Positions 53,785 through 62,707 of a stretch of DNA of 64,000 bases are shown in pieces. How positions within the stretch are numbered: position 1 is the first letter of the stretch; the number at the start of each line of letters is the position of its first letter. Origin of the DNA: Bradyrhizobium guangdongense (GTDB lineage Bacteria; Pseudomonadota; Alphaproteobacteria; Rhizobiales; Xanthobacteraceae); assembly GCF_004114975.1 (NCBI RefSeq), contig NZ_CP030051.1:5642001-5706000 (forward strand), in the 5' to 3' direction. The position numbers and the translations under genes were made by a program. Below the pieces are notes generated by a model that saw nothing but the letters and a program-made list of their open reading frames with translations, was not told the DNA's origin and did not search any database.

Positions 53785-53864
53785 GCTTCGGTCCGATTGC
53801 TTTGCTCGGGCGTTTCCTCCCTAGACTTGGGCCGCTTGTCACCAACAAGCGGCTCTTCTTTTTT
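53785..53864 (+). ncRNA. Probable alpha-r8/MmgR (suhB-type) small RNA
   Basis: An intrinsic terminator (GCCGCTTGT, CACCA loop region, ACAAGCGGC, then TCTTCTTTTTT at 53854-53864) ends a short transcript. Upstream of it the decamer TTTCCTCCCT (53813-53822) lies unpaired between that stem and a small hairpin (GTCCGA with TCGGGC, 53791-53811). An ultraconserved UUUCCUCCCU between two hairpins is the mark I recall of the alpha-r8 (MmgR) sRNA family, which regulates polyhydroxybutyrate-related genes in Sinorhizobium. The 5' end is approximate; a TATATG at 53735 could instead give an RNA starting near 53747. The terminator also faces cyoD. Confidence 0.65.
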
Positions 53865-53872
53865 GCACGGAT

Positions 53873-54262
53873 CTAGCTGTGCATCTGAATGAATTGATCC
53901 ATCGGCGGCATGTTCTGATTGAGATGCGCCATGATCCAGACCGTTCCGCCGACCACCAGAAAGACGACGAGCAGACCGAAGGCCAGCGCCAGCACGTTGT
54001 TGGTGTTGTCAGGTCCAGTTGTGATGTGCAGGAAGAAGACGAGATGCACGCCCATCTGCGCGATCGCCAGCACGATCAGCGCAACGGGAATCGAGGGCTG
54101 CCAGACCAGATCAGTGCCGGCGATGAAGAACGAGGTCGCGGTGAGTACCAGCGCCAGGCCGAGACCGACGACATAGCCGAGCACGCGCTCGCCGACGCTG
54201 TGTTGCTCCTCATCACCCGGGGCGATGTCGTGTTCGAGATGCATGTGCGTCTGATCGCTCAT
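53873..54262 (-). CDS. cyoD: Cytochrome bo3 quinol oxidase subunit IV
   Basis: A 129-residue membrane protein with three helices (YVVGLGLALVLTATSFFIA, ALIVLAIAQMGVHLVFFLHI and ALAFGLLVVFLVVGGTVWIM). HLVFFLHI is typical of CyoD. It stabilises the oxidase rather than carrying cofactors. The ATG at 54262 overlaps the cyoC stop by four bases. It is the last gene of the operon, so cyoE (heme O synthase) must be elsewhere. Confidence 0.93.
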   Translation of the reverse strand: MSDQTHMHLEHDIAPGDEEQHSVGERVLGYVVGLGLALVLTATSFFIAGTDLVWQPSIPVALIVLAIAQMGVHLVFFLHITTGPDNTNNVLALAFGLLVVFLVVGGTVWIMAHLNQNMPPMDQFIQMHS

Positions 54263-54900
54263 GTGCCACCTCCCAGCAGGTAGACGACGGAGAACACGCC
54301 GACCCAGATGATGTCGAGGGCGTGCCAGAACAGCGCAAAGCACATCATCCGGCGCAGGACGTCGGCGCGAAAGCCCTTGGCGAAGACCTGGGCCATCATG
54401 GTGAGGAGCCAGAGCACGCCGGCCGAGACGTGCAGGCCGTGACAGCCGACCAGCGAGAAGAACGCGGTCAGGAAAGCGCTGCGCGAGGGGCCGTAGCCGC
54501 GGGCAACGAGGTCGGCGAACTCGTTGAACTCGATGGCAAGGAAGATCAGCCCGAGCACGCAGGTCACGGCCATGCCGAGATAGAACCAGAGCCGGTTGCG
54601 GACATCGGCCGCGATGCTCGCCATGCCACAAGTGAAGCTCGAGAACAGCAGGCAAACCGTCTCGATTGCGACGTTGCGCTGATCGAAGATCTCCGATCCC
54701 TTGGGGCCACCGGCGGTCTGGCCAGACAGCACCGCATAAGCCGCGAAGAAGCAGGAAAACATCACGATGTCGGAGAGCAGGAAGATCCAGAAACCGTATG
54801 CGGTGACGATCCGCTTCGGCGCAGGTCCCGGATTCTCGCTGACCCGGCCGATGTGGTGGGGATCAGCATGGGCTTGCTCGAGAGTCGCAGTCATTGCCAT
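54259..54900 (-). CDS. cyoC: Cytochrome bo3 quinol oxidase subunit III
   Basis: A 213-residue membrane protein with five helices, as in CyoC of quinol oxidases. YGFWIFLLSDIVMFSCFFAAY, FFSLVGCHGLHVSAGVLWLL and FALFWHALDIIWVGVFSVVY match the family. It has no redox cofactor and supports assembly and proton uptake. Its start overlaps the cyoB stop by one base (TGATG), and its stop overlaps cyoD. Confidence 0.94.
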   Translation of the reverse strand: MAMTATLEQAHADPHHIGRVSENPGPAPKRIVTAYGFWIFLLSDIVMFSCFFAAYAVLSGQTAGGPKGSEIFDQRNVAIETVCLLFSSFTCGMASIAADVRNRLWFYLGMAVTCVLGLIFLAIEFNEFADLVARGYGPSRSAFLTAFFSLVGCHGLHVSAGVLWLLTMMAQVFAKGFRADVLRRMMCFALFWHALDIIWVGVFSVVYLLGGGT

Positions 54901-56903
54901 CAGAGCGTCCCCGCCAGGCTGACGAGGTCACGACGCTCCTCGATGTTGAGACGATCGATCCGTTCGACCTCGGCTGCCGGTATGACGTATTCGTCGTGAT
55001 CGCGCCAAGCGAACACGACGAAGGTCGCGAATGCGCCGACGCCGCCGAGGATCACCATCCACCAGATGTGCCAGATCAGCGCAAAGCCCATGACGGTGGC
55101 AAAGAACGCGCAGACGAAACCGGTCGGCGAATTTCTGGGCATCTCGATGTCCTGATATTCCGGCTCCGAATGGTCGCCGAGCTGCTGCTCCTTGGCATGC
55201 TGCTTCAGCGCCCAATAGGGGTCCTCGCCACGGACATCGGGATAGAACGCGAAGTTGAAGACCGGTGGCGGCGAGGAAGTCGCCCATTCGAGCGAACGCC
55301 CGTCCCAGGGATCTCCGGTGCGATCCCGCAAAGCTTCGCGGTTCCTGATACTGACCACGAGTTGCGTGATCTGCGCGAGCACGCCGATGGTCAGCAACAA
55401 CATGCCGAACGCGGCCACCAGCATCCAGGGTCGCCACTCCGCGACGTCGTAATGCTGCATGCGCCGGGTCATGCCCAGCATGCCCGCGATATAGAGCGGC
55501 ATGAAAGTCACCCAGAATCCGACGAAGGTGAACCAGAATCCCACCTTGCCCCAGCGTTCGTCGAGGCGGAAGCCGAACGCTTTGGGGAACCAGTATTCGA
55601 AGCCCGCGAAGGCGGCGAATAAGACGCCGCCGATGATGACGTTGTGGAAGTGAGCGACCAGGAACATGCTGTTATGGAGCATGAAATCCGCCGGCGGTAC
55701 CGCCACCAGGACACCCGTCAGACCGCCGATGATGAACGTCACCATGAAGCCGACCGACCACAGCATCGGCGTCGCGAAACGGATCCGGCCGCCATACATC
55801 GTGAACAGCCAGTTGTAGATCTTCACCCCGGTCGGCACCGCGATGATCATGCTGGCGATGCCGAAGATGGCGTTGACATCGGGCCCGGCCCCCATCGTGA
55901 AGAAGTGATGCAGCCAGACCATGAAGGAGATGATGCAGATCGCCATGGTCGCGAGCACCATGGAGCGATAGCCGAACAGCGGCTTGCTGGAGAAGGTGGA
56001 CACCACCTCGGAGTAGACGCCGAAGGCCGGCAGCACCAGGATGTAGACCTCCGGATGTCCCCAGGCCCAGATCAGGTTCATGAACATCATCACGTTGCCG
56101 CCGGCTTCGTTGGTGAAGAAGTGGAAGCCGAGATAACGGTCGAGCAGCAGCATCGCGAGCGTGGCCGTGAGGATCGGAAACGCCGCGACGATCAGCAGGT
56201 TCGAGGCAAGCGTGGTCCAGCAGAACATCGGCATGCGCAGGTAGTTCATGCCCTTGGTGCGCAGCTTCAGCACCGTCGTCACGAGATTGATCCCGGCCAC
56301 CAGCGTGCCGACGCCGGAGATCTGCAGCGACCAGGCGTAGTAATCGACCCCGACGCCGGGCGAATAGGACAGCTCCGACAGCGGCGGAAAGGCGAGCCAG
56401 CCCGTGCGGGCGAACTCACCGATCACCAGCGAGAGATTGACCAGCAGTGCGCCGGTCGCGGTCAGCCAGAAGCCGACGGAATTGAGGGTCGGGAACGCGA
56501 CGTCGCGCACTCCGAGCTGAAGCGGCACGACGAGGTTCATCAACCCGATCACGAACGGCATCGCCACGAAGAAGATCATGATGGTGCCGTGCGCCGAGAA
56601 TATCTGGTTGTAGTGTTCCGGCGGGAGATAACCCTGCGACTGGTAGGCGACCGCCTGCTGGATCCGCATCATGATGGCGTCGCTGCCACCGCGCAACAGC
56701 ATCACCGAGGCCAGCAGAATGTACATCACGCCGATGCGCTTGTGATCGACGCTGGTGATCCATTCGTGCCAGAGATAGGGCAGATGCCCCTTCACCACGA
56801 CCCAGATGAGCACCGCGAGGATAGCTGCCAGTACAACGCCACCCGCGATGAGCGGAATGGGCTGATCGAACGGAATGGCCGACCAGTCGAGCTTACCGAG
56901 CAT
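54900..56903 (-). CDS. cyoB: Cytochrome bo3 quinol oxidase subunit I
   Basis: A 667-residue catalytic subunit with about fifteen helices. The quinol-site pattern R-x3-D is kept in [15 protein letters not shown]. The low-spin heme His is in [11 protein letters not shown], CuB ligands are in [15 protein letters not shown] (with the cross-linked His-Tyr) and WLHHFFTMG, and heme ligands in [13 protein letters not shown]. It reduces oxygen to water and pumps protons. I chose the ATG at 56903 because GGAGG stands five bases upstream; the ATG at 56915 has none. It overlaps cyoA by 11 bases. Confidence 0.96.
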   Translation of the reverse strand: MLGKLDWSAIPFDQPIPLIAGGVVLAAILAVLIWVVVKGHLPYLWHEWITSVDHKRIGVMYILLASVMLLRGGSDAIMMRIQQAVAYQSQGYLPPEHYNQIFSAHGTIMIFFVAMPFVIGLMNLVVPLQLGVRDVAFPTLNSVGFWLTATGALLVNLSLVIGEFARTGWLAFPPLSELSYSPGVGVDYYAWSLQISGVGTLVAGINLVTTVLKLRTKGMNYLRMPMFCWTTLASNLLIVAAFPILTATLAMLLLDRYLGFHFFTNEAGGNVMMFMNLIWAWGHPEVYILVLPAFGVYSEVVSTFSSKPLFGYRSMVLATMAICIISFMVWLHHFFTMGAGPDVNAIFGIASMIIAVPTGVKIYNWLFTMYGGRIRFATPMLWSVGFMVTFIIGGLTGVLVAVPPADFMLHNSMFLVAHFHNVIIGGVLFAAFAGFEYWFPKAFGFRLDERWGKVGFWFTFVGFWVTFMPLYIAGMLGMTRRMQHYDVAEWRPWMLVAAFGMLLLTIGVLAQITQLVVSIRNREALRDRTGDPWDGRSLEWATSSPPPVFNFAFYPDVRGEDPYWALKQHAKEQQLGDHSEPEYQDIEMPRNSPTGFVCAFFATVMGFALIWHIWWMVILGGVGAFATFVVFAWRDHDEYVIPAAEVERIDRLNIEERRDLVSLAGTL

Positions 56904-57861
56904 CGTGGCCTCCATTCTGCGACCGGCCGGCTTCGGATGCGAGCTCCGGCCCTGGCCCTGGGCGAATGTGCTGGGTCGCGATCAGGTCGAACAGGCGCGG
57001 GTCTTCGAGCCGATAGGTCGGCCTGCCCTTCTCGATGCCCTGCTGCATCAGCTTCTTGTAGCTGTCCTCGTTCAGCACGGCGTCGGTCTTCGCGGTGGTC
57101 GCCACCCAATCCGGAAATGACAGCGGCGAGATCACGTTGACGTCGAACATCATGTCGGGGAAGCCGTCGCCGGAGAAATGCGCCGAGAGGCCCCTGAACT
57201 TCCCCTCGTTGTCGGCGCGCAAGTTCAGCTTCGTCACCATGCCGTTCATGGTGTAGATCATGCTGCCGAGCTGAGGGATGAAGAACACGTTCATCACGCT
57301 CGATGATGTCAACTGGATGTTCAGCTCTGCTCCCGCCGGCACTGTCAGCGTATTGACGGTCGCAATGCGCTGGTCGGGATAGATGAAGAGCCATTTCCAG
57401 TCGAGCGAGACGGCCTGGATGCGCACCGGGCTGCCGGTGCCCGGTACCGGTGCTGCGGGATCGAGCTGGTGCGAGCCGATCCAGGCGACGCCGCCGAGCA
57501 GGATCACTGTGAGTGCGGGAATCGCCCACACCACCATCTCCACCCGTCCGGAATAGACGAAGTCGGGACGGAAGCGCGCTTTCGGGTTGGAGGCGCGAAA
57601 CCAGAACGCAAAGGCCAGGATCGCAATGATGGTCGGCACCACGATCGTGAGCATGATGAAGACGGAATCGACCAAAATGGTGCTGTTGGCCGCAGCCACA
57701 GGGCCTTGTGGATCGAGCAGATTCATCGGCAAGCCACTGGCGGTTGGGAGCCCCGGGAAACAGCCTAACGTGGGGAAAGGCTCCGCAACAAACGCGATCG
57801 CGTGAAGACGGTTCCTACTGCCGTCGCACCGACCGGCCCGCTTCTCGCGGGCGGCATGCAA
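56893..57861 (-). CDS. cyoA: Cytochrome bo3 quinol oxidase subunit II
   Basis: Up to 322 residues. Two membrane helices ([20 protein letters not shown] and [20 protein letters not shown]) lead to a periplasmic cupredoxin domain with [20 protein letters not shown]. This stretch lacks the CuA ligands, which identifies a quinol oxidase. The N-terminus is uncertain. The ATG at 57726 starts at [14 protein letters not shown] with no signal peptide. The ATG at 57861 adds a weakly hydrophobic lead ending TLGCFPG that could be a degenerate lipoprotein signal; it is preceded by GGGA. No better start exists between them. Confidence 0.9.
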   Translation of the reverse strand: MHAAREKRAGRCDGSRNRLHAIAFVAEPFPTLGCFPGLPTASGLPMNLLDPQGPVAAANSTILVDSVFIMLTIVVPTIIAILAFAFWFRASNPKARFRPDFVYSGRVEMVVWAIPALTVILLGGVAWIGSHQLDPAAPVPGTGSPVRIQAVSLDWKWLFIYPDQRIATVNTLTVPAGAELNIQLTSSSVMNVFFIPQLGSMIYTMNGMVTKLNLRADNEGKFRGLSAHFSGDGFPDMMFDVNVISPLSFPDWVATTAKTDAVLNEDSYKKLMQQGIEKGRPTYRLEDPRLFDLIATQHIRPGPGPELASEAGRSQNGGHDAR

Positions 57862-57870
57862 ATTCCCGCG

Positions 57871-57883
57871 ATGTCAATGACAT
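57871..57883. promoter_or_regulatory. Perfect palindrome in the cyoA-SDR divergent promoter
   Basis: ATGTCA and TGACAT flank a central A, a 13-base perfect inverted repeat. It lies ten bases ahead of the upstream cyoA start and 111 ahead of the SDR gene. The size and symmetry suit a dimeric regulator, but it does not match FixK (TTGA-N6-TCAA). Which gene it controls is not known. Confidence 0.45.
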
Positions 57884-57993
57884 GAGCGCGGGACGCCCGG
57901 CCTTCTCACCCTCGCAGTCCGTTGCTATCGTCGAAAGAAACAACGGGATGGAACGCGGTACTCGAGCAGTACCTCTGCCGGGAGTGAACTGAG

Positions 57994-58794
57994 ATGCGCT
58001 TGCAGGACAAGGTTGCGATCGTCGTGGGCGCCGGCCAAAGCCCCGGCGAAGGCATGGGCAACGGCCGCGCAACCGCGCTGACCTTCGCGCGCGAGGGCGC
58101 GAAGGTGCTGTGCGTCGACCATCATCTGGAATCAGCGCAGGAGACCGCGGACCTGATCGCGGCAAAACAAGGCACCGCCGTGGCCTTCAGGGCCGACGTG
58201 ACCAAGTCTGGCGACATCAAGGCGATGGTCGCCGACGCCAAATCGCGCTGGGGCCGCATCGACGTGCTGCACAACAATGTCGGTGTCAGCCTGTCCGGCG
58301 GCGATGCCGAACTGCTTGATATCACCGAGGAGGCGTTTGACCGCGTCGTGGCCATCAACCTGAAAAGCTGCATCCTCGCGGCGAAAGAGGTGATCCCGAT
58401 CATGCGCGCGCAGAAGAGCGGCGCCATCATCAACATCTCCTCGATGGCGGCAATCACCACCTATCCTTATGTCGCCTACAAGGCGACGAAATCGGCGATG
58501 ATCGCCTTCACCGAGCAGCTGGCTTACCAGAACGCCGAACATGGCATCCGCGCCAACGTCATCCTTCCTGGCCTGATGAACACGCCGATGGCCGTCGACA
58601 CCCGCGCCCGCGAGTGGCACAAGAGCCGCGCCGAGGTCGAGGCCGAGCGCGACAGCAAGGTGCCGCTGCGCAGGAAGATGGGCACGGCCTGGGACGTCGC
58701 GAATGCCGCGCTGTTCCTCGCATCCGACGAGTCGAATTTCATCACGGGTGTGACGCTGCCGGTGGATGGCGGGGCCAGCGCGAGGCGGGGCTAG
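57994..58794 (+). CDS. Short-chain dehydrogenase/reductase
   Basis: A 266-residue classical SDR. The N-terminal loop reads VVGAGQSPGEGMGNGRA, with a longer insert than usual between the glycines. NNVG, NISSMAA with the catalytic Ser, and YKATK with Tyr and Lys are intact. GVTLPVDGGASA ends the fold. It uses NAD(P) to interconvert an alcohol and ketone. GGGAG lies ten bases before the ATG. It is divergent from cyoA and faces the sorbosone-dehydrogenase-like gene across a terminator. The substrate is unknown. Confidence 0.9.
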   Translation: MRLQDKVAIVVGAGQSPGEGMGNGRATALTFAREGAKVLCVDHHLESAQETADLIAAKQGTAVAFRADVTKSGDIKAMVADAKSRWGRIDVLHNNVGVSLSGGDAELLDITEEAFDRVVAINLKSCILAAKEVIPIMRAQKSGAIINISSMAAITTYPYVAYKATKSAMIAFTEQLAYQNAEHGIRANVILPGLMNTPMAVDTRAREWHKSRAEVEAERDSKVPLRRKMGTAWDVANAALFLASDESNFITGVTLPVDGGASARRG

Positions 58795-58800
58795 GTCTTT

Positions 58801-58835
58801 CTTCGTCCTTCTCCGCTTTGCGGGGGAAGGCGAAG
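58801..58835. terminator. Hairpin between convergent genes
   Basis: CTTCGTCCTTCTCC and GGGGGAAGGCGAAG pair over about 13 positions with two mismatches, across a GCTTTGC loop. It begins seven bases after the SDR stop and ends ten before the end of the facing gene, so it probably serves both. Confidence 0.65.
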
Positions 58836-58844
58836 AGAGCTCGC

Positions 58845-60176
58845 TCAGTGCGAATACGTCATCCGCCAGACAGTGCCGCCGGTATCCTCCGAAATCAGCA
58901 GCGATCCATCCCTGGTAACCGCGATGCCGGCCGGCCTTCCCCATACCTGCGCGTCGTTCACGACAAAGCCGGTGACGAAATCCTCGTACTCATCGGTTGG
59001 CTTGCCATCCTTCATCTTGATCCGGATCACCTTGTAGCCGGTGCGCTTCGAGCGATTCCAGGAGCCGTGCTCGGCGGCAAAGGCGTCGCCCTGGTACTCG
59101 GATGGAAACTGCGGGCCCTGATAGAAGGTCATACCGAGCGAGGCCGAATGCGCCTGCAGCAGCACATCGGGCACCGTCACCTTGTCTTTTAGATCCGGCC
59201 GCGCACCAGCGTGGCGCGGGTCTTCGTTGTTGCCGATGTAGAACCACGGCCAGCCGTAGAAGGCGCCTTCCTTCACGCTGGTGACGTAGTCGGGTACGAG
59301 ATCGTCGCCGAGGCCGTCGCGTTCGTTGGTCGAGCACCAGGGCAGGCCAGTCTGCGGCTGGATCGCAAGACCGACACAGTTGCGAATGCCGGTAGCGTAG
59401 AGCTTGCGGTCCTTGCCTTCGGGCGTGAAGGAGAGCACCGCGGCACGCTCTGCCTCATACCCCCAGGAGGCGCCGAGGGCTTGCGTGCGCGACCAGGCTT
59501 CGAGTCCGCCGGGTGGGCTCCCCATGCCTTCTGCGACGTTGCTGGCGGAGCCCACCGACACAAGCATGCGCTTGCCGTCGGGCGTGAACGCGATATCGCG
59601 GGTGGAATGGCCCGATCCGTGCGCCAGGTTCGCCACCACGATTTCGGGCTTACCCGAGGCCTTCAGGTCGCCGACGCGATAGGGAAAGCGGACGATGTTG
59701 CCGGCATTGGCGATATAGATCCATTGCGGATTGTCGCCGTTCGGAAAGAAGGCGATTCCGAACGGGCGGTTGAGTCCGCTGGCAAAGACCTCGTTGGTCG
59801 CGACTTTGGCGCCCTCCCCAAGACGCAGCACGCGAATGCGTCCGGGTCCGGTCTCGGCAACGAAAATGTCGCCGTTCGGCGCGACGCGCAGCACGCGTGC
59901 GTCGGACAGGCCATCAGCCAACAGTTCGATCTTGAATCCCTGTGGCACGAGCGGCGTCGCGCCACCACGCGCCGTCACGCGCGTGGGGTTCGCAACCGAG
60001 CGCGAGGCGCCGGGCGCCGGCAAGTCCTGCGGGCGGATCAGCCTGACGGTGCCGGGCTTGTCCGCCTGCCAGTCGCCGAAAGCGTCCTTGCCCTGCAGCA
60101 CGGGCTCGGCTTGCGCGCCAACGCAGGCAACCCACAGCCATGCGGCTAAGGAAATGTGCGAAATACGAGATATCAC
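58845..60176 (-). CDS. Sorbosone dehydrogenase-like beta-propeller, exported
   Basis: A 443-residue periplasmic protein with a signal peptide (SRISHISLAAWLWVACVGAQ). It has the six-bladed propeller of PQQ-dependent soluble glucose/sorbosone dehydrogenases. APNGDIFVAETGPGRIRVLR, LNRPFGIAFFPNGDNPQWIY, HSTRDIAFTPDGKRMLVSVG, GWPWFYIGNNEDPRH and GRPAGIAVTRDGSLLISEDT are the blade landmarks. It may oxidise an aldose or aldehyde with PQQ, although many family members lack known substrates. The start is GTG at 60176 with GGGAGGAAGG upstream. It is divergent from puuD. Confidence 0.88.
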   Translation of the reverse strand: MISRISHISLAAWLWVACVGAQAEPVLQGKDAFGDWQADKPGTVRLIRPQDLPAPGASRSVANPTRVTARGGATPLVPQGFKIELLADGLSDARVLRVAPNGDIFVAETGPGRIRVLRLGEGAKVATNEVFASGLNRPFGIAFFPNGDNPQWIYIANAGNIVRFPYRVGDLKASGKPEIVVANLAHGSGHSTRDIAFTPDGKRMLVSVGSASNVAEGMGSPPGGLEAWSRTQALGASWGYEAERAAVLSFTPEGKDRKLYATGIRNCVGLAIQPQTGLPWCSTNERDGLGDDLVPDYVTSVKEGAFYGWPWFYIGNNEDPRHAGARPDLKDKVTVPDVLLQAHSASLGMTFYQGPQFPSEYQGDAFAAEHGSWNRSKRTGYKVIRIKMKDGKPTDEYEDFVTGFVVNDAQVWGRPAGIAVTRDGSLLISEDTGGTVWRMTYSH

Positions 60177-60357
60177 GTCGCCTTCCTCCCGGACTTTGCC
60201 TGCCAAATCCCACGTCAGCTCGTGCCCGCACGATGTGCATTCGTTGCGACCCATCGTACTGGAAAACGGGGCGGATCGGTGCAACACATTGTAAGGACTC
60301 GACCGCCGGGCGCGGTCATCAAAGCTGCGGCATCGGCGCGCGATTGATGGGGTGATC

Positions 60358-61551
60358 ATGTGGGGATCAATCGTAACGGAATGGGCCAGCCTGCTGCTGC
60401 GCTGGCTGCACGTGGTGGCCGCGATCGCCTGGATCGGCAGTTCGTTCTATTTTATTGCCCTCGACCTCAGCCTCAAGCCTCGGCGTGATCTGCCCGATGG
60501 CGTGCAGGGCGAGGCCTGGCAGGTCCATGGCGGCGGCTTCTACCGGATCATGAAATATCTGGTGGCACCAAGCCAGATGCCGGACGAGCTGACGTGGTTC
60601 AAATGGGAGGCCTACACCACCTGGCTGTCGGGCTTCGCGTTGATGGTGGTGGTGTACTATCTCGACGCCGATTTGTTCCTGATCGATAAGTCGGTTCTCG
60701 ATCTGACGCCGGTCCAGGCCGGCTTGTTCAGCTTCTGCAGCCTCGCGCTGGCCTGGTTGCTTTACGAATTTGCCTGCCGCACTGGCCTCGCGCAGCGGGA
60801 GCTGCCCTTCGCCGTCGGCGGCTATCTGTTCCTGGTCGCCCTCACCTATGCCTTCACCCATGTGCTGAGCGGCCGCGGCGCCTTCAACCAGATCGCCGCG
60901 ATCATCGGCACCATCATGGTGGCCAACGTCTTTGCGGTGATCATCCCGAACCAGAAGAAGATCGTCGCCAGCCTGATCGCGGGAGAAGCGCCCGATCCGA
61001 AGCTGGGCAAGACCAGCAAGGAACGCTCGGTCCACAACAATTATCTGACGCTGCCCGTCGTCGTGCTGATGATCAGCAACCACTATCCCCTGCTCTACGC
61101 GACGCGCTTCAACTGGATCATCGTTGCAATCGTGCTGGCGCTGGGACCGGTGATCCGCCATTTCTTCAACGAGGGCCATGCCGGGCGCAAATCGGCATGG
61201 TGGGTGTGGGGTGTCGCAGCAGCGGGCGCGATTGCCATTCTCTTCCTCTCCGCAGCCGGACCGCGCGAGGTGAAGACGGGCGCGTTGTCGGCGCCGCCGA
61301 CGCTTGCCAATGTCGAGGACATCGTGACGTCCCGTTGCAGCATGTGCCACGCCGCCGAGCCGGTCTGGGCCGGCATCGTGACCGCGCCGAAGGGTATTCT
61401 GCTCGACGCGCCGGGGCGCATCCAGCGCAACGTCCGCCTGATCGGCCGCGTCGCGGCGTGGTCCAATGCGATGCCGCCGGGCAACGTCACGGAAATGACC
61501 AGCGACGAGCGCGCCATCCTCGCGGCCTATATCGGCGAGCGGGATCGCTGA
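60358..61551 (+). CDS. puuD: Urate hydroxylase PuuD with C-terminal cytochrome c
   Basis: A 397-residue membrane enzyme of the DUF989 family with eight or nine helices (LLLRWLHVVAAIAWIGSSFY first). A periplasmic cytochrome c tail follows, with CSMCH at about 327-331 and Met in NAMPPGN. PuuD oxidises urate to 5-hydroxyisourate and passes electrons through its own heme to the respiratory chain instead of making hydrogen peroxide. GGGG lies five bases before the ATG at 60358; a GTG at 60352 is less likely. Downstream urate-pathway genes (HIU hydrolase, OHCU decarboxylase) are not adjacent. The symbol is unrelated to the putrescine gene of Escherichia coli. Confidence 0.92.
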   Translation: MWGSIVTEWASLLLRWLHVVAAIAWIGSSFYFIALDLSLKPRRDLPDGVQGEAWQVHGGGFYRIMKYLVAPSQMPDELTWFKWEAYTTWLSGFALMVVVYYLDADLFLIDKSVLDLTPVQAGLFSFCSLALAWLLYEFACRTGLAQRELPFAVGGYLFLVALTYAFTHVLSGRGAFNQIAAIIGTIMVANVFAVIIPNQKKIVASLIAGEAPDPKLGKTSKERSVHNNYLTLPVVVLMISNHYPLLYATRFNWIIVAIVLALGPVIRHFFNEGHAGRKSAWWVWGVAAAGAIAILFLSAAGPREVKTGALSAPPTLANVEDIVTSRCSMCHAAEPVWAGIVTAPKGILLDAPGRIQRNVRLIGRVAAWSNAMPPGNVTEMTSDERAILAAYIGERDR

Positions 61552-61698
61552 CGCCATGACGCGTCCCTGCCGCATTTCGCGGAATGAAATTCCCGACCTT
61601 CCGCTGAATTGAAAATGACTTGATCGCCCATCCGGCGTAGACAGGGACAGCGGCAGTTCAAACTGTCCAAGATCATTTTTGCATTCGGGGAAATCACA

Positions 61699-62556
61699 GT
61701 GGCCCTCAAGAACATCATCGGTATCGACCACGCCGTGGTCATGGTGAAAGACCTCGACAGCGCCGCCGAAAACTACCGGCAGCTCGGCTTCACCCTCTCG
61801 CCGCGCGGCACCCACAGCGCACATCTGGGCACCGGCAACTACACCATCATGTTCGACCCTGATTACATGGAGCTGCTTGGCGTGCTTGTTCCGACCGAGC
61901 ACAACGCGCCGGCGCGCGCCTTTGTCGAGCGGCACGGCGAGGGCATCGAGCGCATCGCTTTCACTGCGGTCGATTCCGCCGAAGGCGCCGAGGAGATCCG
62001 CGCGCGCGGGCTCACCCCGATCGGCCCGACCGATTTCGAACGCCCTGTGACGCTGCCCGACGGCACCGTCTCGGCCGCCAAGTTCCGCACCTTCATGTGG
62101 CCGACCGCGGAAGCACCGGGCGGCGTTCGCATCTTCGCCTGTCAGCACAAGACACGCGAGACGGTGTGGATCCCCGCGTTGATGACCCACGCCAATGCGG
62201 CAAAGCGGATCCGCGAGGTGCTGATCGCAACGCCAGAGCCGGCGAAGGAAGCGGCGCATCTGGCGCGGCTGATCGATCGCGAACCGACGGCGGGAGCCGA
62301 CGGTGCCGTGACGGTGGCCTCAGGCGGCGACCGCGCCGACTTCGTCTATCTGACGCTCGACCAGCTCGGCAAACGCTATCCCGGTGTGCCGCTCACTGGC
62401 CTCTCCGAACGCGGCGGCGCGGCACTGGTGCTCGTCAGCGATGACCTCGTGGCAACCGAGAAGGCGCTCGGCTCGGCGGGCGTCCGTAGTAGGAGCGCGA
62501 TCGTCGTGCCTCCCGCCAAAGCCAACGGCACCCTGCTCGCCTTCATTGCCGGCTAA
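61699..62556 (+). CDS. VOC-family protein
   Basis: A 285-residue soluble protein. The first VOC module begins IIGIDHAVVMVKDLDSAAEN, with a metal-ligand His, and MFDPDYMELLGVLV supplies a Glu. HGEGIERIAFTAVDS and GGVRIFACQHKTRETVW complete the first half. A more diverged second half covers about 190-285. Members include dioxygenases, glyoxalases and isomerases. It starts with GTG at 61699 with GGGGAAATC upstream. The neighbours (puuD, lytic transglycosylase) do not reveal a substrate. Confidence 0.83.
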   Translation: MALKNIIGIDHAVVMVKDLDSAAENYRQLGFTLSPRGTHSAHLGTGNYTIMFDPDYMELLGVLVPTEHNAPARAFVERHGEGIERIAFTAVDSAEGAEEIRARGLTPIGPTDFERPVTLPDGTVSAAKFRTFMWPTAEAPGGVRIFACQHKTRETVWIPALMTHANAAKRIREVLIATPEPAKEAAHLARLIDREPTAGADGAVTVASGGDRADFVYLTLDQLGKRYPGVPLTGLSERGGAALVLVSDDLVATEKALGSAGVRSRSAIVVPPAKANGTLLAFIAG

Positions 62557-62707
62557 TTCGAACCACCACCGCGTTCCTGCACTGGGAACACCGTACTAAC
62601 ACTGGAGGTGCCCGCATCATCGCAGCTTCGCCGCAATTACGGTTAAGAAGTCCTTGTCACCGGCGCGCCGCTGGTCGTTCCCCCACAGTTCGAGGACTTT
62701 TACCGAG

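Noticed and set aside
60180..60357. Upstream in-frame extension of the sorbosone-dehydrogenase-like gene
   Set aside because: The GTG at 60176 has a strong ribosome site and begins a signal peptide; the extension would bury it.
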